A stretch of DNA of 64,000 bases. Source: Candidatus Ozemobacteraceae bacterium (GTDB taxonomy: Bacteria; Muiribacteriota; Ozemobacteria; Ozemobacterales; Ozemobacteraceae). Positions 17,284 through 25,243 of the stretch are shown piece by piece. Within the stretch, counting starts at the first letter, position 1. Every line of letters begins with the position of its first letter. The DNA is taken from assembly GCA_035373905.1 (NCBI GenBank), contig DAOSOK010000001.1, positions 124,001 to 188,000 on the forward strand, written 5' to 3'. The notes beneath the pieces are model-generated. The model searched no databases, had not been told where the DNA came from, and saw nothing but the letters and a program-made list of their open reading frames with translations. The position numbers and the translations under genes were made by a program.

Positions 17284-18026
17284 CAGCGAAGCCTCCCTTC
17301 GAAGACGGCCCTGACGCGCTCGAGGTCGGCGCCGGTGTCGACGCCGAGGGTCTCACGCGAAGCGGCCACGAGACGGATGCGGACTCCATGATACAGTGCG
17401 CGGAGTTGTTCGAGACTCTCGATTCTCTCGAGATCGCACGGCGGCAGGGAAACGAGGCGGCGAAGCGTGTCGCGCCTGTAACCATAGACGCCGATATGTT
17501 TACGCGGCGCGAACCCCTCGCCGTTACGGGGGTAGGGGATCAGGCTGCGCGAGAAGAAGAGCGCGTTTTCGTGGGCGTCGGCGACGACTTTCACCGCGTT
17601 CGGGTTGTCGCGATCTGCGTCGGCCAGCGGATACCACAGGGTCGCCATGTCGACGTCGGGATCGGCAAACGACGCCGTGAGCCGCTTCAGCCCTTCGGCG
17701 TCGATGAGCGGTTCGTCGCCCTGGACGTTGACGTAGACGTCGTATTGTATATCATTAGATATGACGGCGGTGCGGGCGGTCCCGGACGGGAGGGCCGGAT
17801 CGGTCATCCGTGCCTCGAAGCCGGCGGCCGTGACGGCCGCGACGATGCGCTCGCTGTCGGTCGCGACGATTACCCGGTCGAACGCGCCGCTTTCGGCGGC
17901 GGCGATGGCCGTGCGCACGATCAGGGGCTTGCCCGCGACGTCGGCGAGCATTTTCTCGGGGAGCCGCGTCGAGGCGAGACGAGCGGGAACGACGCCGAGG
18001 ACGGAATACGTGCGTTCAGCGCCCAT
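17283..18026 (-). CDS. kdsB: 3-deoxy-manno-octulosonate cytidylyltransferase
   Basis: A 247-residue CMP-Kdo synthetase that activates Kdo with CTP. Visible motifs: GVVPARLASTRLPEKML at the N-terminus, ATDSERI, PSGTARTA, VNVQGDEPLI and the KHIGVYGYRRDTL region. It overlaps the upstream gmhA-rfaE2 gene by 11 bases. A near copy of the AT motif (CATA-N8-TATACAA, minus strand from 17763) lies within it. Confidence 0.95.
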   Translation of the reverse strand: MGAERTYSVLGVVPARLASTRLPEKMLADVAGKPLIVRTAIAAAESGAFDRVIVATDSERIVAAVTAAGFEARMTDPALPSGTARTAVISNDIQYDVYVNVQGDEPLIDAEGLKRLTASFADPDVDMATLWYPLADADRDNPNAVKVVADAHENALFFSRSLIPYPRNGEGFAPRKHIGVYGYRRDTLRRLVSLPPCDLERIESLEQLRALYHGVRIRLVAASRETLGVDTGADLERVRAVFEGRLR

Positions 18027-19089
18027 TGCCGTTCAGGATCCTCGTGGTGGAATGGCCCTCGACGAGCGGATACACGACCACGCGGCCGCCCGCCGCCTCG
18101 ACGACGTCGGCGCCGACGATCGTGTCGCGCGTGTAATCGCCGCCCTTGACCAGGACCTTCGGAACGATGCGCCTGATCAACTCGAGCGGCGTGTCTTCGT
18201 CGAAGCCGATGACGTAATCGACGCAGGAGAGCGCCGCCAGGACGGAGGCGCGGTCTTCGAACGTGTGAAACGGCCGGGTCGGGCCTTTCAGGCGCCTGAT
18301 CGAATCGTCGGTGTTCAGCCCGAGGACGAGGAAATCGCCCTCGGCACGCGCGGCCTGGAGGAGCGCCACGTGGCCGGGATGGAGGATGTCGAAGCAGCCG
18401 TTCGTGAACACCATGCGAAGCTTCGCCGCTGCGGCGGCCGTCGCGAGACGGTCGATCTCGCTTCCGCTCAGAATGCGGTTCGAAGGCATGGCGGGCTTGG
18501 CCTTTTCCGGGAACAACGTCGTCTCGACGGCGCGGCAGAGGCTATGAATGAGTGCGGCGTGGACTTCCTGGATGCGCGGCGTCTCGGGACTCGGCGCCCG
18601 GAGGGTGACATCGGCGATCGCCGAGATCGCCGAATCGGCGGGGCCGGTCAGGGCGACGACCTTCATGCCTTTCTCGTGGGCGGCTTCGATCGCCCTGACG
18701 ACGTTCTTCGAGGTGCCGCTCGTGGAAATGCCGACGAGGACGTCGCCCCGGCGGCCGAGCGCGAGCACCTGGCGACGAAAGATTTCTTCGTAGCCGTAAT
18801 CGTTGCCGATCGCCGTGATGGCGGCCGACCCGCAGGTCAGGGCGACGCCGGCCAGCGGCGGGCGGTCGTAGAGGAACCGGCCGGTGAGTTCGCCGATCAT
18901 GTGCTCGACATCGGCGGCCGACCCGCCGTTCCCGCAGGCGAGGACCTGGCCGCCCCCGGAAAGAGACTCGCACAGGAGGGCGGCGGCGCGCGCGAACGAC
19001 TCGCTCAGCGCGGGCGATGCGCTTCCGAGCGTGCGAACGAGAGCTGCGAGATCCGCTTCCCAGAAGGAGGCTTGAGACTGGGTGGTCAT
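18016..19089 (-). CDS. fusion of sedoheptulose-7-phosphate isomerase (GmhA) and ADP-heptose synthase domain (RfaE2/HldC)
   Basis: A 357-residue protein with two enzymes of one pathway. Residues 1-195 are a SIS-fold GmhA (ACGNGGSAADVEHMIGELTGRF region and ISTSGTSKNV), which isomerises sedoheptulose 7-phosphate. Residues about 225-357 are a nucleotidyltransferase of the RfaE2 type (FTNGCFDILHPGHV, RRLKGPTRP, HSTTRI), which activates heptose 1-phosphate with ATP. In E. coli these domains are on separate polypeptides and RfaE2 is instead fused to the kinase. No GmhB phosphatase is seen in the window. Confidence 0.92.
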   Translation of the reverse strand: MTTQSQASFWEADLAALVRTLGSASPALSESFARAAALLCESLSGGGQVLACGNGGSAADVEHMIGELTGRFLYDRPPLAGVALTCGSAAITAIGNDYGYEEIFRRQVLALGRRGDVLVGISTSGTSKNVVRAIEAAHEKGMKVVALTGPADSAISAIADVTLRAPSPETPRIQEVHAALIHSLCRAVETTLFPEKAKPAMPSNRILSGSEIDRLATAAAAAKLRMVFTNGCFDILHPGHVALLQAARAEGDFLVLGLNTDDSIRRLKGPTRPFHTFEDRASVLAALSCVDYVIGFDEDTPLELIRRIVPKVLVKGGDYTRDTIVGADVVEAAGGRVVVYPLVEGHSTTRILNGNGR

Positions 19090-19106
19090 CGTCGTCGGGG
19101 GTCCTT

Positions 19107-20123
19107 TTACGCGTTCAGCCCGTTTTCGACGGGCTGCATATTGATGCGGTCGTAGTGGTCGAGAACGGCTTTGGGAGTGGCCGTGGCGGTGCCGACGATG
19201 CCGACGACGACGCCCGCCGCCAGGTTCGCGATCTCGGCGGCCTCGGCCATGGGGCTTCCGGCAGCGAGGGCGAGGCTGAAGGCCGCGATGACCGTGTCGC
19301 CGGCGCCCGTCACGTCGAACACCTCGAGCGCACGGGTTGGGATCGTCATCGGCTGCCTGCCCTTCTCGAACAGGCTCATGCCATGCTCGCCCCGCGTGAT
19401 GAGCGCCGCGTCGAGCCTGAGTTGCTTGACCAGGTCGAGCCCGGCCTTGATGACGTCGGCCTCGTTCTCGAACTTGCGCCCGAGCAGTTCCTCGGCCTCG
19501 CGGGTGTTGGGCGTGATAATGGATGCACCTTTATATAACGGTCCGTTTTTCGGCCTCGGGTCGATCGTGACGGGTTTCCCGGCGCCCTTGAATCGTTCGA
19601 TGACCTGGCTCAGGAGTTCGGCGACGACGACGCCTTTGGCGTAATCCGACACGATCACGCCGCTCAGATCGGGGGCTTTTTTCCAGAGCTCGCTCGCGAG
19701 GTTCTTCTGGCACTGGTAGTCGATCGGGTCGGTATACTCGCGGTCGATGCGGAGCATCTGCTGGTTCTGGCCGAGAACGCGCGTCTTCACGGTCGTCCGG
19801 CGGCCGGAGTCGGCGATGAGGCCGGACGTTCCGATTCGTTCGGCGTTCAGTGCCTCGGTGAGGCGCCTTCCCGCGCCGTCGTCGCCGATGATGCCGCAGA
19901 TGTCGGCCTTCGCGCCGAGGGCGACCAGGTTGCTTGCGACGTTCGCCGCGCCGCCGGGGCGCCAGGTCTCGCGCTTGATCTGGACGATCGGAACGGGGGC
20001 TTCGGGGGAGATGCGCTCGACCTTTCCCCAGACGAACTCATCGAGCATGACGTCGCCGAGCACGGCGATATGAAGCCTGGAAAACTTCGCGAGGACGCTC
20101 TTGAGACGGGCGCGTGTGATCAT
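19107..20123 (-). CDS. heptose-7-phosphate kinase (RfaE1/HldA domain, stand-alone)
   Basis: A 338-residue PfkB-family sugar kinase. The N-terminal VLGDVMLDEFVWGKVERISP, the middle WRPGGAANVASNLVALGA and the catalytic FDVTGAGDTVIAAF are typical of the RfaE1/HldE kinase domain, which phosphorylates D-glycero-D-manno-heptose 7-phosphate at C1. The nucleotidyltransferase half found in HldE is absent here because it is fused to GmhA in the next gene. The start at 20123 overlaps the stop of the preceding gene by ATGA. Confidence 0.93.
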   Translation of the reverse strand: MITRARLKSVLAKFSRLHIAVLGDVMLDEFVWGKVERISPEAPVPIVQIKRETWRPGGAANVASNLVALGAKADICGIIGDDGAGRRLTEALNAERIGTSGLIADSGRRTTVKTRVLGQNQQMLRIDREYTDPIDYQCQKNLASELWKKAPDLSGVIVSDYAKGVVVAELLSQVIERFKGAGKPVTIDPRPKNGPLYKGASIITPNTREAEELLGRKFENEADVIKAGLDLVKQLRLDAALITRGEHGMSLFEKGRQPMTIPTRALEVFDVTGAGDTVIAAFSLALAAGSPMAEAAEIANLAAGVVVGIVGTATATPKAVLDHYDRINMQPVENGLNA

Positions 20124-21070
20124 CTGTTGGCGAGCCTTTCGAGGAGAGCCAGCGAGACGAGGGGAACCATGATCTCGTGATGGCCGGTGATGTGGAAGCC
20201 CTGGCCGACGCCGATGCTCGGCCGCTTCACGACGTTGGTCGTCGCGCGATACTGGATCAGCATGTCCATGTCGATCGTCGTCAGACCCTGGAGATGCCTG
20301 CCGAGGTTGTGTGCCCTGGAAACGGCCTTCAGAAACACTTCGGGCAGGACGACGGCGGAGCCGAGGTTCCAGTAGACGCCGCCCTCGAGGTCGCCGACCT
20401 GGTCGCAGACGATCTCGAAATCGCGGAAACTCGTCGCGCCGAGGCTGGCGCCGTCGACCGCGGGATGGAGGTGGATGAAATCGGTTCCGATGGCGACATG
20501 GACGGTGCAGGGAATTCCGTGTTTTCCGCACTGCCAGAGGAGACTTTCGTGGCGGTAGGGAAACCGCTCCTGCGAGGTGTTCATCGCCTCATACAGGCTG
20601 CGTCCAAGGCCGTGACCCGCCGCCGCTCCCTGATGGATAGCCTTTCCCATCCAGGCGCCGGTTTCCTCGACGAAGCCGAACCGGCCGCGCGCGAGTTCCT
20701 TGCCGACGTCTTCGGAGGTTTCGCCGAACGCGGCTAGTTCGAAATCATGGATCGATCCCGCGCCATTGAGGGCTATGCCGGTGACGATCTTCGCTTCGAC
20801 CAGGCGTATCAGCAGCGGAGCGAGGCCGCACTTGACGACGTGGGCGCCCATTCCCAGCAGAACCGGCCTGCCATTTCTGCGGGCGGCGACGATCGCGTCG
20901 ATGGCCTGGCGAACGGTTTTCCCGGCGTGGATCGAGGGAATGCAGTCCAGGAGACCCTGCACGGAGGCCGGCCGGTCCGGGGCCGCCCCGAAATCGGAGC
21001 GCTTTACGAGGTTGTGGCGCTCGGCCATCGGGTAAAAGGTCAACTGCGGCTTTTTGTGTTCTTTCGTCAT
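20120..21070 (-). CDS. conserved protein of unknown function heading the heptose operon
   Basis: A 316-residue soluble protein. Conspicuous conserved-looking stretches are LLGMGAHVVKCGLAPLL, NGAGSIHDFELAAFGETSED, GTDFIHLHPAVDG and YWNLGSAVVLPEVFLKA. The glycine-rich pieces and the NLGSAVVLPEVF segment suggest a Rossmann-like, perhaps deoxyhypusine-synthase-like or nucleotide-binding fold, but I cannot assign it. It is the first gene of the operon and is coupled to the kinase gene by a 4-base overlap, so a role in sugar-phosphate or heptose metabolism is plausible but unproven. Confidence 0.6.
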   Translation of the reverse strand: MTKEHKKPQLTFYPMAERHNLVKRSDFGAAPDRPASVQGLLDCIPSIHAGKTVRQAIDAIVAARRNGRPVLLGMGAHVVKCGLAPLLIRLVEAKIVTGIALNGAGSIHDFELAAFGETSEDVGKELARGRFGFVEETGAWMGKAIHQGAAAGHGLGRSLYEAMNTSQERFPYRHESLLWQCGKHGIPCTVHVAIGTDFIHLHPAVDGASLGATSFRDFEIVCDQVGDLEGGVYWNLGSAVVLPEVFLKAVSRAHNLGRHLQGLTTIDMDMLIQYRATTNVVKRPSIGVGQGFHITGHHEIMVPLVSLALLERLANR

Positions 21071-21100
21071 GTCCTGATCGGTCCCTCCGCGAACCGACGA

Positions 21101-21129
21101 AGTCTAGCACCGGCAACCGGGGACGTCAA
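21101..21129 (-). promoter_or_regulatory. promoter of the Kdo/heptose operon
   Basis: On the minus strand TTGACG (21129-21124), a 17-base spacer and TAGACT (21106-21101) make a strong sigma-70 promoter 31 bases before the first gene. It is back to back with a promoter for the propeller lipoprotein. Confidence 0.8.
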
Positions 21130-21154
21130 GCGGCTTCCCATGCCGATTTGCCCC

Positions 21155-21184
21155 TTGACCGGCGGGTGCGGCCTCTGGTATCGT
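21155..21184 (+). promoter_or_regulatory. promoter of the propeller lipoprotein / FUN14 pair
   Basis: TTGACC (21155-21160) and TATCGT (21179-21184) with an 18-base spacer. It diverges from the heptose operon promoter; the two -35 elements are 25 bases apart, so one regulator could act on both. Confidence 0.7.
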
Positions 21185-21244
21185 TGAGCCCGTTCGCATT
21201 GCCTGACGGACCCGAGTCTGTCGGCCCGAGGAGGGACTGAACGA

Positions 21245-22354
21245 GTGAAATCGAAGATGACGCGTGCCGCGGGACTCTTCCTGGCAGTCATTGCGCTGAT
21301 CTCCCTGACGCTTTGCACCGGCTGTGGGAACAAACAGCCCGCGGCGGGCCCCGCCGCTCCGAAGATCGACCGGTTCGGCGCGGCCGACGGGCTTCCGCAT
21401 GACGTCATCACCGCCCTGGCCGTGTTCGGCAACCAGATCTGGGTCGGCACGAAAAGCGGCGTCGCCAGATACGACGGGGTGAACTGGCAGGTCCACGTCA
21501 CGAAGAACACGAACTCGCTCGGTTCGAACGAGATCACCTCTCTCGCCGCCGCGGGCAGTTACATTCTGATCGGCACCGACAATGGGGTGACCCGGTACGA
21601 CGGGAAAAACTGGGGCCAGGTCATGTCGGGCTCCCGCGCCCGGTCGGTCGCCGCGAAAGACGCGCAGATGGCCGTCGCGACGGCGCACGGCCTCGAATAC
21701 TCGACGGGCGGACAGTTTCAGGCCTTCGGCAAGGAGAACGCCGGCCTGACCAGCGATGAGGCCACGACCGTCGGCTTCGACGGGAAGGGGAACGTCTGGG
21801 TCGGGCTGCAGCTCGGCATGGCCCAGCTCAACGGCCAGATGTTCATCAACCACAGCGGGCCGGCGAAGACGGTCATGGGAAACTCGCTCGTCGACGTGAA
21901 GGCGAACCCGCCCACCTGTCAGCTGATCGGCAACAACATCACGACCATCGTCCCATACAAGGGAATGATGGCGATCGGAACGACGTCCGGCGTGTCGATC
22001 ACCGACATGGGCATGGCCTGGACGAACTACAACGCGGCGCACAAGGAGTGGGTCCAGCGGGGCAACAACATCGTCGAAGAGACGATGCCCGGAAACAGTC
22101 CCTTGCCGGGAAACCTCGTGACGTCGCTGGCGGTTCTGCCGGGCGATGCGGGGCTGGTGATCGGCACGAACCGCGGTGTTGCGGTTCTGCGCGACGCGAC
22201 GTGGGTCGATCTCGAAGGTAAACTGAGCGATATAAAATCAAACCAGATAACCGCCCTCGCGATCCAGGGAGCCCATTTGTGGGTCGGCACGCAGAACGGC
22301 CTGTACCGGGTACGCGACTTCCTGTCCTTGATCGGAGCCGAGGGAACGAAATGA
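21245..22354 (+). CDS. propeller-repeat lipoprotein
   Basis: A 369-residue exported protein with a lipoprotein signal (LCTGC, Cys about residue 27). The rest is made of repeats of about 40-45 residues of the two-component-regulator propeller type, seen as IWVGTKSGVARYDGVNW, ILIGTDNGVTRYDGKNW, VIGTNRGVAVL and LWVGTQNGLYRV. It would fold as a beta-propeller on the outer face of a membrane and bind a ligand or partner. The GTG start at 21245 has a strong GAGGAGGGA site (21229-21237). Its stop overlaps the start of the FUN14 gene by ATGA. Confidence 0.8.
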   Translation: MKSKMTRAAGLFLAVIALISLTLCTGCGNKQPAAGPAAPKIDRFGAADGLPHDVITALAVFGNQIWVGTKSGVARYDGVNWQVHVTKNTNSLGSNEITSLAAAGSYILIGTDNGVTRYDGKNWGQVMSGSRARSVAAKDAQMAVATAHGLEYSTGGQFQAFGKENAGLTSDEATTVGFDGKGNVWVGLQLGMAQLNGQMFINHSGPAKTVMGNSLVDVKANPPTCQLIGNNITTIVPYKGMMAIGTTSGVSITDMGMAWTNYNAAHKEWVQRGNNIVEETMPGNSPLPGNLVTSLAVLPGDAGLVIGTNRGVAVLRDATWVDLEGKLSDIKSNQITALAIQGAHLWVGTQNGLYRVRDFLSLIGAEGTK

Positions 22355-22791
22355 CACGAGGCGCGGCTGGACGGATCGGCGCTGCCGTCGCTTTGGTGGT
22401 GCTCGTCGCCGCCGATGCGTGGGCGGCCGGAACGGGGGGCGCGGTCGCATCGGGACCCGCCGATGGTTCGGGCTTTTTCTCGCAGTTGCCGCCGGAAGTG
22501 AACTTCGCGATCACCACCCTCGGGTTCGGCGGAATTGCCGGCTGGTGCGTCGGATTCACGCTGAAAAAGTTCGCGAAGATGGCCGCGCTGGTCGTCGGAA
22601 CCGTCTTCATCGCCATCCAATACCTGGCCTACAATCAGTATGTGACCGTCGACTGGGACAAAATCCGGCAGACCGTGCCGGACAGCGGTTTGCAACAGAT
22701 CTGGATGGGACTGATGTCGGTGTTCACCTACAATTTCCCGTTTGCCGGGGCATTCGCCGCCGGCTTCCTCCTGGGATTCCGAAAAGGCTGA
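22351..22791 (+). CDS. FUN14-family membrane protein
   Basis: A 146-residue protein with a signal-like N-terminus (1-25) and a FUN14 domain (about 45-146), recognised by LGFGGIAGWCVGFTLKKFAKMAALVVG and the C-terminal GAFAAGFLLGFRKG (given here in parts: GGIAGWCVGFTLKKFAKM). FUN14 proteins are small membrane proteins best known from mitochondria and archaea; the bacterial role is unknown. Coupled to a propeller lipoprotein, it may form an envelope complex. That partnership is inference from the ATGA overlap. Confidence 0.8.
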   Translation: MTRGAAGRIGAAVALVVLVAADAWAAGTGGAVASGPADGSGFFSQLPPEVNFAITTLGFGGIAGWCVGFTLKKFAKMAALVVGTVFIAIQYLAYNQYVTVDWDKIRQTVPDSGLQQIWMGLMSVFTYNFPFAGAFAAGFLLGFRKG

Positions 22792-22802
22792 TCCGAAACG
22801 AA

Positions 22803-22846
22803 CCGCCGCCCGGCTCCATGGAAGAGACCGGGCGGCGGCTGTTTTT
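22803..22846. terminator. terminator between FUN14 gene and the convergent exported-protein gene
   Basis: An 11-base perfect stem CCGCCGCCCGG / CCGGGCGGCGG with a 14-base loop, followed on the plus strand by CTGTTTTT. It could serve both converging genes. Confidence 0.8.
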
Positions 22847-22857
22847 CGAATACGATA

Positions 22858-23577
22858 TTACTTGGGATAGATCTTGATGACGTTCTTGATCTCCATCGTT
22901 CCCGATGCCGCGCTGACGCGGTGGGTCGTGCCGTAGACGACGACCTGCTGGTTCTGGAGGGGAGTCAGCTTCTCGCACCAGACCGGGTCGAGAACGTCGA
23001 GACCGAGATCGCGGGGTCTCAGATGGTCTTCCTTGAGATACACGCGATTCTTCTTGAGAACGACCTTTGCCCGGACGGATTCTTCCTGCGTCCAGATCTG
23101 AGGCTGTTCCTTCTCCCGCTTCTTTTTGTCCTTCCTGTCCTTTTTCCCCTTTTTGCCGCCTTCCTCTTCGGGAAGATACTGCTTGGGGTTCTTGACGCGT
23201 TCGGCATACAGGGCGTTCCAGATCATGACCTGCGAATCGGTCGCAACGGCGGTCTCGTCGGCATACTCTGTGGCGACGTTGCCGGCGAGATCGACGAGAA
23301 TGACGTTGCCATACTGGATCGGCCGCTTCGGACGGCTCTGCTGCTTGGCGCTCGGCAGGTTGAAGCTGACATAGTTGCCGACAGCCAGTTGGGCCGGGGC
23401 CGATGCGGCGTTCGGCACCTCAAGGATGCGTATCGAAGCCCGGTCACGATACAGCGATTCGACTTTCCCGATGACCCTGATCGGCATTGCCCAGGAGGCC
23501 AGGGCGATGGTTGCGAAAAGAAGCGCGACTGCGCAGATGCACATCCGATGCGCATTTTGATGGGAGCGTAGAGTCAT
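22858..23577 (-). CDS. exported protein of unknown function with Lys-rich linker
   Basis: A 239-residue protein. The start at 23577 was chosen because AAGGAG lies just upstream; it gives a signal peptide or anchor (about 10-30). Residues 32-110 look beta-rich (VIGKVESLYRDRASIRILEV), a Lys/Glu-rich stretch (about 140-165, GGKKGKKDRKDKKKREKEQ) follows, and a second beta-rich part closes the protein (LQNQQVVVYGTTHRVSAASG). No family is recognised. It has its own promoter at 23611-23639. Confidence 0.6.
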   Translation of the reverse strand: MTLRSHQNAHRMCICAVALLFATIALASWAMPIRVIGKVESLYRDRASIRILEVPNAASAPAQLAVGNYVSFNLPSAKQQSRPKRPIQYGNVILVDLAGNVATEYADETAVATDSQVMIWNALYAERVKNPKQYLPEEEGGKKGKKDRKDKKKREKEQPQIWTQEESVRAKVVLKKNRVYLKEDHLRPRDLGLDVLDPVWCEKLTPLQNQQVVVYGTTHRVSAASGTMEIKNVIKIYPK

Positions 23578-23610
23578 GTCCGTCTCCTTGGGTTTCCAGA
23601 GTGTCGCTGG

Positions 23611-23639
23611 ATGGTACCACAATCATGCTGGTACGGCAA
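23611..23639 (-). promoter_or_regulatory. promoter of the exported-protein gene at 22858-23577
   Basis: Minus strand TTGCCG (23639-23634), 17-base spacer, TACCAT (23616-23611). The same TACCAT -10 recurs before the genes at 23954 and 50204. Confidence 0.6.
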
Positions 23640-23662
23640 AGGCATCATGCCGAACGACGAAA

Positions 23663-23694
23663 AAATCCGCCCGGCTGGAAAGCCGGGCGGATTT
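23663..23694 (-). terminator. terminator of the tRNA-Pro gene
   Basis: A perfect 14-base stem AAATCCGCCCGGCT / AGCCGGGCGGATTT with a 4-base loop; on the minus strand it runs into a T-run. It begins 7 bases after the tRNA. Confidence 0.9.
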
Positions 23695-23700
23695 GTCCGG

Positions 23701-23773
<73 letters not shown>

Positions 23774-23787
23774 TGGAACGTGCCGGT

Positions 23788-23816
23788 ATCCTAGCACACT
23801 TCCATCCGGACTTCAA
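23788..23816 (-). promoter_or_regulatory. promoter of tRNA-Pro
   Basis: Minus strand TTGAAG (23816-23811), 17-base spacer, TAGGAT (23793-23788), ending 14 bases before the mature tRNA 5' end. Confidence 0.8.
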
Positions 23817-23953
23817 GTGGGGAAATGCGAAAAGCGGGAATTTCATCGCGGCGGACCTTCCGCATCGGCGAGAAAATGGCGAATGGCGAAGGTCTGAAAA
23901 AGCGGGCTTGCAATCGATGCAAATTGTCACGGGTAGTGATACCATGGAACATC

Positions 23954-25243
23954 ATGAGTCCAGAGCCTCGGGCCGCCTCCGCCGCACCGGCATCACCGGC
24001 GGATAAGATCACGGCAACACTCACGCTCGGTATCGGCAGCAATTTCTCGACGATGGCCGGCGTGCTGGCCGCATGGATTTTCCTGACCCGCACCGGGTGG
24101 GTCGATGGCTTCTGGCGACAGCTGTTCCATGCATTCCTGCTCGCCCCGGTCTTCCTGGGAGATGCGATGAATGCCTACGTTCTCGGCCGGATCGACCTCG
24201 ATACGAGGCGCGGCTGGGACGACGTCCAGATCACCGAAGAAGGCCGGCGCGCGCTTTCCCGGTTACGATTACCCTGGCGAGCGCTGTCGATTGCGACAGC
24301 GACGAGCCTGGCGGCGATCTTCCTCGTCGCTCGCGCTCCTGAGCCGGCCGCGTACGCGTGGGTCCGGTATGTCTTTCCGGCGCTTCTGTTCATTCATGCC
24401 GCGCGATGCCTCTATACCATCAGAACCTACATCGCTCCGCGGTTGCCGTCGTACGGTGGCGCTGCCCTGTTCAAACGCGCCGTGTGGGCGTATCTTGCCG
24501 GCGCTCTCTGGCTTGGCTGGCTGCTGACGCGCCCCCACGCCCCCTTCGCGTGGTGGAGCGTGCCGTTGCACGGGTGCGCGTTTTTCCTCATCTCGGGGTG
24601 GCTTCAGCCGCTTCCGTCGAAGTTTTCGGTTTTCCATCCCGCCGGTTCCGGCCGCAAACTGCCGAAACTGGTCGTCGAGCCGCTTCGCGCAGGAGTCGTC
24701 CAGCCGGCAATCAGCGGTGACGTCAGGGGTGAAGAGGCGCGATGGCAGTCGGAACACGGCTTCGTCACGATATCCGACGTCCGGATGCCTCTTCTCGAAA
24801 TGCCGCTGTTCGAGGCGGCGGGAACGGCGCTTGCAGCGCCTGACAATACGGCGCTCCTGCTCATACTCCAATCGGAAGTCCGCCCCAGGCCCCACTGCAC
24901 GCTCATCTCCTGGGTCGACGGGAAAGCGTTCGTGACGACGAACTTCGGTTCGACGACGTCCCGGTTTCCCGCCGGAATCACCTATCTGTCGAGAAATCCC
25001 GGCGAGGCGCCGGCTTCGTTCCTTGCCGCCCATCGGGCCGCATGTCCGGGCGGCGCCGGGACGGCCATTCCCCAGCCGCCCTGGCAGGCGCTCCAGGCGA
25101 TGGTCGAGGCGATGGTCGTGTTCCTGCACCGGGAAATCCAGGTGCCGGCCGCCGGCGCGTCTGCGGGGACCCCGGACCGGGGAAGTGGCGCAGGCGACGG
25201 CACCCCAGCGCAGACAACGAATGCCGAGGTGATTGATTCATGA
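23954..25243 (+). CDS. membrane protein of unknown function upstream of the HD-GYP sensor
   Basis: A 429-residue protein. About six hydrophobic segments fill residues 15-225, followed by a soluble domain (about 230-400) and a Gly/Ala/Pro-rich tail. The ATG at 23954 was chosen because it fits a TACCAT -10 (23940-23945) 8 bases upstream, suggesting a leaderless message; the frame is open further 5'. No family is recognised. It overlaps the sensor gene by ATGA, and may supply a membrane input to it. Confidence 0.6.
   Translation: MSPEPRAASAAPASPADKITATLTLGIGSNFSTMAGVLAAWIFLTRTGWVDGFWRQLFHAFLLAPVFLGDAMNAYVLGRIDLDTRRGWDDVQITEEGRRALSRLRLPWRALSIATATSLAAIFLVARAPEPAAYAWVRYVFPALLFIHAARCLYTIRTYIAPRLPSYGGAALFKRAVWAYLAGALWLGWLLTRPHAPFAWWSVPLHGCAFFLISGWLQPLPSKFSVFHPAGSGRKLPKLVVEPLRAGVVQPAISGDVRGEEARWQSEHGFVTISDVRMPLLEMPLFEAAGTALAAPDNTALLLILQSEVRPRPHCTLISWVDGKAFVTTNFGSTTSRFPAGITYLSRNPGEAPASFLAAHRAACPGGAGTAIPQPPWQALQAMVEAMVVFLHREIQVPAAGASAGTPDRGSGAGDGTPAQTTNAEVIDS

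Noticed and set aside
17478..17500. CATA-N8-TATG in kdsB as an AT motif
   Set aside because: It coincides with the conserved KHIGVYGY protein motif of KdsB, so protein constraint explains it.
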